A stretch of 5,592 nt of DNA from Rickettsiales bacterium (GTDB taxonomy: Bacteria; Pseudomonadota; Alphaproteobacteria; Rickettsiales; Rickettsiaceae). A program made the position numbers and the translations under genes. The DNA lies in assembly GCA_947453775.1 (NCBI GenBank), contig CANGHM010000039.1, forward strand, positions 1 through 5,592. Reading direction: 5' to 3'. Within the stretch, counting starts at the first letter, position 1, and every line of letters starts with the position of its first letter. The notes under the pieces were generated by a model. It did no database searches. It saw nothing but the letters and a program-made list of their open reading frames with translations, and was not told the origin of the DNA. Shown piece by piece: positions 1 through 5,592 of the stretch.

Positions 1-1254
<1,254 letters not shown>

Positions 1255-1266
1255 GCGCCAATTTTG

Positions 1267-1298
1267 AGTTGCTAATGCGCAGATTATAGCAACTTTTT
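1267..1298 (+). other. Hairpin followed by T-tract in the divergent promoter region
   Basis: An 8-bp perfect stem pairs AGTTGCTA (1267-1274) with TAGCAACT (1287-1294), with a 12-base loop, and runs into TTTTT (1294-1298). On the plus strand this has the form of a weak intrinsic terminator, but no plus-strand gene ends upstream. It could terminate stray antisense transcripts out of lptG or be a dyad operator over the lptG -10. On the minus strand it would sit in or near the lptG leader, with no T-tract. The long loop and AT-rich stem make a strong terminator unlikely. Confidence 0.4.
1283..1291 (-). promoter_or_regulatory. Extended -10 element, proximal lptG promoter
   Basis: Read on the minus strand this is TGCTATAAT, a perfect TGnTATAAT extended -10. 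Transcription would start near 1276, about 22 bases before the lptG ATG at 1254. No good -35 is present (the best is ATGATT, 3 of 6, at 16-bp spacing), which is tolerable for an extended -10 promoter. It overlaps the right arm of a hairpin on the plus strand. The motif match is direct; promoter activity is inferred. Confidence 0.6.
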
Positions 1299-1305
1299 AG
1301 AAGTA

Positions 1306-1314
1306 ATCATAGCA
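1306..1314 (-). promoter_or_regulatory. Second extended -10-like element, distal lptG promoter
   Basis: Minus-strand TGCTATGAT matches TGnTATAAT except for one base. It lies exactly 23 bp upstream of the proximal copy, and a surrounding 12-base block is 10/12 identical (1283-1294 against 1306-1317). A perfect TTGACA lies further upstream on the same strand (1344-1349), but about 32 bp away, too far for this element. It may be a second start site or half of a duplicated protein-binding site. Confidence 0.35.
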
Positions 1315-1342
1315 ATTTAATAGTTGCAGTTAGAGGCGATAT

Positions 1343-1370
1343 ATGTCAAGATGGAATAGTAGCTTATAAT
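1343..1370 (+). promoter_or_regulatory. Probable rpoZ operon promoter
   Basis: A perfect -10 TATAAT (1365-1370) is preceded at 16 bp by ATGTCA (1343-1348), which matches the -35 consensus at 4 of 6 positions. Transcription would start near 1377, giving a leader of about 34 bases before the rpoZ ATG at 1411. It would drive rpoZ, the acidic ORF, rsh, acpS and radA, since no later promoter or terminator is obvious. Three copies of CAAGAT (1347-1352, 1371-1376, 1386-1391) surround it. Activity is inferred from sequence only. Confidence 0.55.
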
Positions 1371-1410
1371 CAAGATATTTTTAACCAAGATTTTATTTAG
1401 TATAACGCTT

Positions 1411-1677
1411 ATGTCAAGTAAAATTCCTGATTTTACCACCATCGATCAGTGTCTGCCACAAGTGGAAGATAATCGATTTAAGCTCGCCGTGATCGTATCT
1501 AAGAGAGCCCAAGAAATAGCCAACTCAAGCAATGAAGCAATATTTTCCAGACGCAAAAGTACCGTTGTAGCATTGCATGAATTATCCGAAGGGATATTAA
1601 ATGTTGAAGGAATAAAGCAAAAAATTATCACCAGCCTGCAAAAACATAAAAGATCTGATCGTCAAATATCGGCTTAA
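1411..1677 (+). CDS. rpoZ: RpoZ, RNA polymerase omega subunit
   Basis: An 88-residue omega subunit, which helps fold and dock beta-prime into RNA polymerase. The conserved core is visible: 'TIDQCLPQVEDNRFKLAVIVSKRAQEIA' spans residues 10-37 (compare T-V-E-D-C..V.NRF.LV..A..RA..I), and 'TVVALHELSEG' (51-61) corresponds to the K-P-x-V-x-A-L-x-E-I-A-x-G block. The N-terminus is unusual: the MAR motif of E. coli-type omega is replaced, with Phe8 at the Arg3 position and about five extra residues before it. Alphaproteobacterial omegas, as I recall, are about 130 residues with an acidic tail; this one ends at TAA (1675-1677). The acidic ORF at 1690 continues in the same frame, so the gene may be split. 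The ATG is the first in frame after the stop at 1360-1362. No Shine-Dalgarno sequence is visible. Confidence 0.88.
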   Translation: MSSKIPDFTTIDQCLPQVEDNRFKLAVIVSKRAQEIANSSNEAIFSRRKSTVVALHELSEGILNVEGIKQKIITSLQKHKRSDRQISA

Positions 1678-1689
1678 AATATCGACGAT

Positions 1690-1842
1690 ATGAATAAATC
1701 CCAAGAGCTTGGAGATCAAGAAGATGAGCTAAGCTTAGCCCTTACCGACGACTTTATGCTAAGCGAAGCCGACTTAATGCTTAGCGACGATGACATGAGC
1801 ATATCGCTGGAGGAAGAAGAATATTCAAAAGATAAAAACTAA
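1690..1842 (+). CDS. Small acidic protein, possibly the detached C-terminal tail of omega
   Basis: A 50-codon ORF, ATG to TAA, between rpoZ and rsh. It has 17 Asp/Glu and only 3 Lys, so it is strongly acidic, with a Glu run at 41-44. It has no membrane segment or cysteine. It lies in the same frame as rpoZ: after the rpoZ TAA come only four sense codons (Asn-Ile-Asp-Asp) before this ATG. Alphaproteobacterial omega proteins often end in an acidic tail of similar size and composition, so this may be that tail, cut off by a stop codon. It could be re-initiated as a separate peptide, reached by low-level readthrough, or be untranslated remnant sequence. Gaps of 12 and 15 bases to its neighbours fit an operon member. 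No Shine-Dalgarno sequence precedes it. A 21-base imperfect tandem repeat lies inside. I do not recognise it as any named separate family. Confidence 0.55.
   Translation: MNKSQELGDQEDELSLALTDDFMLSEADLMLSDDDMSISLEEEEYSKDKN
1750..1791 (+). repeat. 21-bp imperfect tandem duplication inside the acidic ORF
   Basis: Positions 1750-1770 and 1771-1791 are two adjacent 21-base units matching at about 16 of 21 positions. They encode DFMLSEA and DLMLSDD, and a third start (GAC ATG AGC) follows. The unit is a whole number of codons, so frame is kept. It looks like an old in-frame duplication that lengthened an acidic, low-complexity tail. Confidence 0.6.
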
Positions 1843-1857
1843 AATTGTGTTTTATCT

Positions 1858-3972
1858 ATGGTCGATTACGATCAAATATTATCGCAAATAGGTTGCGATA
1901 AAAACATAGATAAAGACTTGGTCAAAAAAGCTATTAGATTCTGTGTAAAATATCACGGCAACCAAATGCGCGATTCTGGCCAGCCGTATTACACACACCC
2001 CATAGAAGTTGCGCAAATCGTCTCGCAACTAGGACTAGATACTGCAACTTTAGTTACAGCCCTATTGCACGACACAATCGAAGACACAGATCTAACATTA
2101 GAGGAAATTAGCAACCAATTTAGCCCCGAGATAGCTTTTTTAGTCGATGGAGTAACTAAGCTTAAAAAAGTAAAGCTCACAAAAGAGCAAGTTAGCCAAG
2201 CTGAGAATTTTCGCAAGTTGATGCTTGCCATGGTCAAAGATATGCGAGTTTTGTTGGTAAAATTAGCCGACAGATTGCACAATATGCGCACTATATTTGC
2301 TAAATCCGATGCAAAACGGGCAAAAATTTGCCTTGAAACGTTGGAAATATATGCCCCCCTAGCTGAAAGAATTGGAATTAATAAAATTAAAAACGAGCTA
2401 CAAGATATATCTTTTGCGAATTTATATCCTGATGTCTATAAAATGGTGATTAATAAATTAAACGACATATCTTCTAATCGCCAACTATTAATTAAGAATA
2501 TTATTTACGACCTACAGGAAACTTTAAAAACTCAAAATATTAATTCGGAAGTAATTGGCAGAGAAAAATCTCCGTATTCGATCTGGACCAAAATGGTCAA
2601 TAAAAAAACTTCTTTTGAAAGTCTTTGCGATATAATAGGTTTTAGAATTTTAGTACATTCGGTGGAAGATTGCTATAAAACTTTAGGCTCAATACACTCT
2701 AAATATAAAAGCATACCAGGGACATTCCACGATTTTATCAGCTCACCTAAACCCAACGGATACCAATCTTTACACACCGTAGTAACTGGCCCACTTAAAC
2801 GCAGTATTGAGATACAAATTCGCACTTATAATATTCACGAAATGGCTGAATTAGGCTTTGCTGCCCACTGGATATATAAACAAAATTATCACTCAGGCGA
2901 AATTCAAAATTATAAGTGGATAAGGGAGATAATATCGATTTTAGAGCACTCAAATAATTCCGAAGAAGTACTCCAGCACGCTAAACTAGCAATGTACGAG
3001 GATCAAATATTTTGCCTTACCCCTAAAGGAGATATTGTTTCCCTGCCAAAAAAAGCCATCGCCATCGACTTTGCCTATGCGCTTGATTCCAAATTAGGAC
3101 ATCATTGCATAGGGGTAAAAATTAACGGCAAACTCTCGCCCCTAAATAGCATCTTAAAAACCGGCGACTTAGTTGAAATCATCACTTCCGCTCACCACAC
3201 CCCTAAACGCTCTTGGATAGAGCTGGTAGTGACAGGCAAAGCAAAATCAGAAATTACAAGATTCCTGCACGAAAGCGAAATTGAATCGCACATACAACTG
3301 GGGAAAAATTTACTTGAAGGAGCTTTTTTAGCCGAAAAAGTCCAAGGCATTGAAAAAATTATCCAAGAGGTAGCGCTTAAATTAGAAAAAACCGTAGAGG
3401 AGCTATATTTAAGTGTCGCAAAGGGACAAGTTGTAACCCACGAGATAGTCAATTTAGCCAATATACAAAAACCAAAAAGTAATTTATTTTTTAAATTTAT
3501 CAGGAATAAAAACAAAAAAGTCCAAAATCCACAAGTTTCAATCGCAGGCCTATCGCATAATCTGTTAGTGCATTTTGCCAAATGTTGCTTACCAGTTCCT
3601 GGAGATAAAATTATCGGCCTACGAACTTCTGGCAAAGATGTAGTGGTGCATATGATAGATTGTAAATTAACTTTGCACACCTCTAGCAAACAAAAACTTA
3701 ATTTATACTGGGAAAAAGAAACACACGCCCATAAATATATAACTAAAATCAGAATCATTGCAAAATCTGATCCAGATACAATATCTTTTATTACCTCTTG
3801 CATGCCTAAATACAAAATTGGTATGATAAATTTAATAGCAAAAAAGGTGGATGAGTTTTTTCATGATATAGTATGTGATATAGAGGTAAGTAATTTGGCA
3901 GATTTAAACACTTTTCTTATGGCTCTTAAAGCAGAAAAATTAATTTATTCAGTCTCAAGGGTAAAAACATGA
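1858..3972 (+). CDS. spoT: RSH-family bifunctional (p)ppGpp synthetase/hydrolase (SpoT/Rel type)
   Basis: A full-length 704-residue long RSH, which makes (p)ppGpp from ATP and GDP/GTP and hydrolyses it. The HD hydrolase domain (about 20-165) keeps its residues: Arg38, His47 (THP), His71-Asp72, Glu75-Asp76, and Asp138/Asn142 in LADRLHN, so hydrolase activity is expected. The synthetase domain (about 225-340) has 'GREKSPYSIWTKM' (234-246), Asp258, 'GYQSLHT' (301-307), Glu318 and 'HEMAELGFAAHW' (327-338). The RxKD loop of bifunctional enzymes reads Thr-Phe-His-Asp (289-292). TGS domain is at about 381-443; the helical linker begins near 'WIELVVTGKAKS' (453-464); the zinc-finger/CRIS region has Cys576-Cys577, His598 and Cys602; the ACT domain is at about 627-704. 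Its last four bases overlap acpS (ATGA). The start ATG lacks a Shine-Dalgarno sequence but fits family N-termini. 'rsh' is an equally good name. Confidence 0.95.
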   Translation: MVDYDQILSQIGCDKNIDKDLVKKAIRFCVKYHGNQMRDSGQPYYTHPIEVAQIVSQLGLDTATLVTALLHDTIEDTDLTLEEISNQFSPEIAFLVDGVTKLKKVKLTKEQVSQAENFRKLMLAMVKDMRVLLVKLADRLHNMRTIFAKSDAKRAKICLETLEIYAPLAERIGINKIKNELQDISFANLYPDVYKMVINKLNDISSNRQLLIKNIIYDLQETLKTQNINSEVIGREKSPYSIWTKMVNKKTSFESLCDIIGFRILVHSVEDCYKTLGSIHSKYKSIPGTFHDFISSPKPNGYQSLHTVVTGPLKRSIEIQIRTYNIHEMAELGFAAHWIYKQNYHSGEIQNYKWIREIISILEHSNNSEEVLQHAKLAMYEDQIFCLTPKGDIVSLPKKAIAIDFAYALDSKLGHHCIGVKINGKLSPLNSILKTGDLVEIITSAHHTPKRSWIELVVTGKAKSEITRFLHESEIESHIQLGKNLLEGAFLAEKVQGIEKIIQEVALKLEKTVEELYLSVAKGQVVTHEIVNLANIQKPKSNLFFKFIRNKNKKVQNPQVSIAGLSHNLLVHFAKCCLPVPGDKIIGLRTSGKDVVVHMIDCKLTLHTSSKQKLNLYWEKETHAHKYITKIRIIAKSDPDTISFITSCMPKYKIGMINLIAKKVDEFFHDIVCDIEVSNLADLNTFLMALKAEKLIYSVSRVKT
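3957..3961 (+). promoter_or_regulatory. Shine-Dalgarno sequence for acpS
   Basis: AAGGG lies 7 bases before the acpS ATG, inside the last codons of rsh. It is the only clear ribosome-binding site in the window; the other five starts have none. It supports the overlapping ATG at 3969 as the real start. Confidence 0.7.
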
Positions 3973-4355
3973 TCTTAGGAATAGGAACCGACATAGTTAA
4001 TAAACATCGGATTAAACAAATACTTAATAATTTTCCCAATACATTTGCCAAAAAAATCCTATCTAATTTGGAGTTAAGGGTTTTTGAAGAACTTGCCAAT
4101 TTAGAGCAAAAAGTAGCTTACTTAGCCAAAAGATTTGCTGCAAAAGAGTCGATAGCAAAGTCAATAGGAGCGGGTATTGGGGCTTTAGGGCTAAAAAATT
4201 TACAAGTCTTAAATCACGCAAATGGCAAGCCTTACGTGCGAATTTTAACTGAGCTAGGTAAGTTTTTTCCCGCTTGCGAGAATGTACAAATAGACATATC
4301 TATTTCCGATGAAAAAGAATATGCCGTAGCTTTTGCATTAGCTCATAGGCAATAA
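3969..4355 (+). CDS. acpS: AcpS, holo-[acyl-carrier-protein] synthase
   Basis: A 128-residue phosphopantetheinyl transferase that moves 4'-phosphopantetheine from CoA to a serine of apo-ACP. This enables fatty-acid, phospholipid and lipid A synthesis. Family motifs are present: 'GIGTDIV' (4-10) with the Mg-binding Asp8, 'RFAAKESIAKSIGAG' (55-69) with the second metal ligand Glu60, and the C-terminal 'ISISDEKEYAVAFA' (110-123). Length is normal (about 120-140). The ATG overlaps the rsh stop as ATGA, so translation is probably coupled, and a good Shine-Dalgarno sequence lies 7 bases upstream. In many alphaproteobacteria pdxJ, and often pyrE, sit between rsh and acpS; both are absent here, as expected of a reduced genome. 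The protein is intact and shows no unusual residues. Confidence 0.96.
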   Translation: MILGIGTDIVNKHRIKQILNNFPNTFAKKILSNLELRVFEELANLEQKVAYLAKRFAAKESIAKSIGAGIGALGLKNLQVLNHANGKPYVRILTELGKFFPACENVQIDISISDEKEYAVAFALAHRQ

Positions 4356-4371
4356 TTAACTATTTGATTAT

Positions 4372-5592
4372 ATGAGCAAAACAAAAACACAGTATGTATG
4401 CAACAATTGCGGCAGCATAACGCACAAATGGTTTGGTAAATGCTTTGATTGCGGGGAATTTAATACCATCGACGAAGAGATCATATCTAAAGAATTACCC
4501 ACCAAAGGACCAGCTGGCAAGGTCATTGCGGTTGAAAACTTAAATCAAGAACTTAAAGACAAAGAGCGCATCTACTCTTCCAACCAAGAGTTAAACCGCA
4601 TACTTGGCGGCGGATTGGTGCGCGGTTCGGCAATTTTAATAGGCGGAGAACCAGGTATTGGCAAATCCACGCTTTTACTACAGCTGATTATTTCACTGAG
4701 CAAAGGAGGGCTAAACTGCCTTTATGTTACGGGGGAAGAATCTAGCGAGCAAGTAAAACTCAGGGCTCAAAGATTAGAGCTGCTGAGCGATCTAGCAGAT
4801 AGTAACGTTAGCTTACTGGCACAAACTAATCTTGAAGACATTAAAGCTACCGCCCTGAGCATCCAAAATCTTGACCTAGTCATTATCGACTCGGTACAAA
4901 CGATTCATAGCAATCAAATTTCAGGTGCTCCGGGCACAGTCTCGCAAATTAAAATGATCTCCCATGAGCTAATATCCTACACTAAGCAAAAAAATGTGAT
5001 CCTTATTTTAGTCGGACATGTTACTAAAGATGGCCAAATCGCCGGACCCAAAGTCTTGGAACATATGGTCGACACAGTACTATATTTTGAGAGCGATCAA
5101 AATTATTATCTGCGCATTTTGCGGGCTATTAAAAATCGCTTTGGCGGGGTCAATGAAATTGGGGTCTTTGAGATGACCGACAAAGGTTTGCAAGAGGTGC
5201 AAAACGCCTCTGAGCTATTTATTGGCCAACGCAGCGCTCCAATCGTTGGTTCAAGTATTTTTGCAGCCATAGAGGGCTCAAGACCCTTTCTAGTTGAAGT
5301 ACAAGTTCTACTTGCCCCTTGCAATATGCCAATGCCCAGAAGATCGGTTGTTGGATGGGACTTAAACAGATTGGCAATGATTTTAGCGGTCCTTGCCGTT
5401 AGGTGCAAATTGAATATTGCCAATTTTGAGGTATACTTAAACGTTGCCGGAGGTTTTAAAATAAATGAACCAGCTGGAGATTTAAGCGTAGCGGCGGCTG
5501 TGATTTCCTCAGCGCTAAATATAGCTTTGCCACTCAACAGTGTATTTTTTGGGGAAGTAAGCCTATCGGGTGAGATAAGACCCGTCAGCCAA
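4372..5592 (+). CDS. radA: RadA (Sms), DNA repair/recombination ATPase, C-terminus beyond right edge
   Basis: There are 407 codons with no stop before the edge. RadA is usually about 450-460 residues, so about 50 are missing. It is a RecA-like hexameric branch-migration helicase in homologous recombination. The N-terminal zinc finger has Cys10, Cys13, Cys24 and Cys27. Walker A is GEPGIGKST (92-100) and Walker B 'LVIIDS' (169-174). The RadA-specific KNRFG motif is at 254-258. The Lon-protease-like domain begins near 285, with 'GWDLNRLAMILAVL' (328-341), 'VAGGFKINEPAGDLSVA' (358-374) and 'GEVSLSGEIRPVSQ' at the edge. The ATG lies 16 bases after the acpS stop; the in-frame TAA at 4357-4359 limits the start, and no Shine-Dalgarno sequence is visible. 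No terminator separates it from acpS, so it is probably the distal gene of the rpoZ operon. All motifs that can be seen are intact. Confidence 0.96.
   Translation, partial: MSKTKTQYVCNNCGSITHKWFGKCFDCGEFNTIDEEIISKELPTKGPAGKVIAVENLNQELKDKERIYSSNQELNRILGGGLVRGSAILIGGEPGIGKSTLLLQLIISLSKGGLNCLYVTGEESSEQVKLRAQRLELLSDLADSNVSLLAQTNLEDIKATALSIQNLDLVIIDSVQTIHSNQISGAPGTVSQIKMISHELISYTKQKNVILILVGHVTKDGQIAGPKVLEHMVDTVLYFESDQNYYLRILRAIKNRFGGVNEIGVFEMTDKGLQEVQNASELFIGQRSAPIVGSSIFAAIEGSRPFLVEVQVLLAPCNMPMPRRSVVGWDLNRLAMILAVLAVRCKLNIANFEVYLNVAGGFKINEPAGDLSVAAAVISSALNIALPLNSVFFGEVSLSGEIRPVSQ

Noticed and set aside
1267..1298. Hairpin plus T-tract as a genuine intrinsic terminator
   Set aside because: No plus-strand gene ends upstream, the stem is AT-rich and the loop is 12 bases. 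It is kept as a hairpin only.
1255..1410. A tRNA, small RNA or short coding gene in the divergent intergenic region
   Set aside because: There is no cloverleaf and no ORF longer than a few codons; promoter-like and repeat elements account for the visible structure.
1446..1631. 61-codon minus-strand open frame inside rpoZ
   Set aside because: It is antisense to conserved omega sequence and has no supporting signal.
1989..2291. 100-codon minus-strand open frame inside rsh
   Set aside because: It lies opposite the HD hydrolase domain and its Ser/Thr-rich translation is typical of antisense shadows.
3192..3815. 207-codon minus-strand open frame inside rsh
   Set aside because: It lies wholly opposite well-conserved RSH sequence from the TGS domain to the start of the ACT domain, has no recognisable motif, and is an antisense shadow.
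5106..5537. 143-codon minus-strand open frame
   Set aside because: It lies opposite radA, which keeps the KNRFG motif and Lon-like domain in the plus frame; there is no independent support.

Overview
The window is AT-rich, densely packed bacterial chromosome. It most resembles an obligate intracellular or endosymbiotic alphaproteobacterium of the Rickettsiales or Holosporales type. The evidence is low GC, an rpoZ–rsh–acpS gene order that recalls the alphaproteobacterial rpoZ-rsh-(pyrE-pdxJ)-acpS cluster, and protein sequences that read as alphaproteobacterial LptG, UbiE and long RSH. An LPS-transport permease argues against lineages that have lost LPS, such as Anaplasma, Ehrlichia and Wolbachia. 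A full-length RSH argues against typical Rickettsia, where this gene is broken up. The exact taxon cannot be fixed from the sequence alone.

Layout. Two transcription units diverge from one intergenic region (1255-1410). Leftward, on the minus strand, lptG (LPS export permease) is followed after 2 bases by ubiE (ubiquinone C-methyltransferase), which runs off the left edge. Rightward, on the plus strand, the order is rpoZ (RNA polymerase omega), a 50-codon acidic ORF in the same frame as rpoZ, rsh (bifunctional (p)ppGpp synthetase/hydrolase), acpS (holo-ACP synthase, overlapping rsh by 4 bases) and radA (DNA repair ATPase, open at the right edge). The gaps are 12, 15, -4 and 16 bases, and no terminator is visible between genes, so this looks like one operon. 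Only acpS has a clear Shine-Dalgarno sequence.

How the genes relate. rpoZ and rsh both concern the stringent response: RSH makes and degrades (p)ppGpp, and in proteobacteria omega forms part of one (p)ppGpp site on RNA polymerase. AcpS activates acyl carrier protein for fatty-acid and lipid A synthesis, and LptG moves finished LPS outward. UbiE serves respiration and RadA serves recombination.

All recognisable genes are housekeeping, and I see no mobile element, CRISPR array, RNA gene or new multi-gene system. The points most worth a second look are: (1) rpoZ appears to be split, with an acidic tail-like ORF following in the same frame after a single TAA; (2) omega lacks the N-terminal MAR motif tied to (p)ppGpp binding; (3) the RSH synthetase has Thr-Phe-His-Asp where bifunctional enzymes have RxKD; and (4) tandem extended -10 elements overlap a hairpin in the divergent promoter region.
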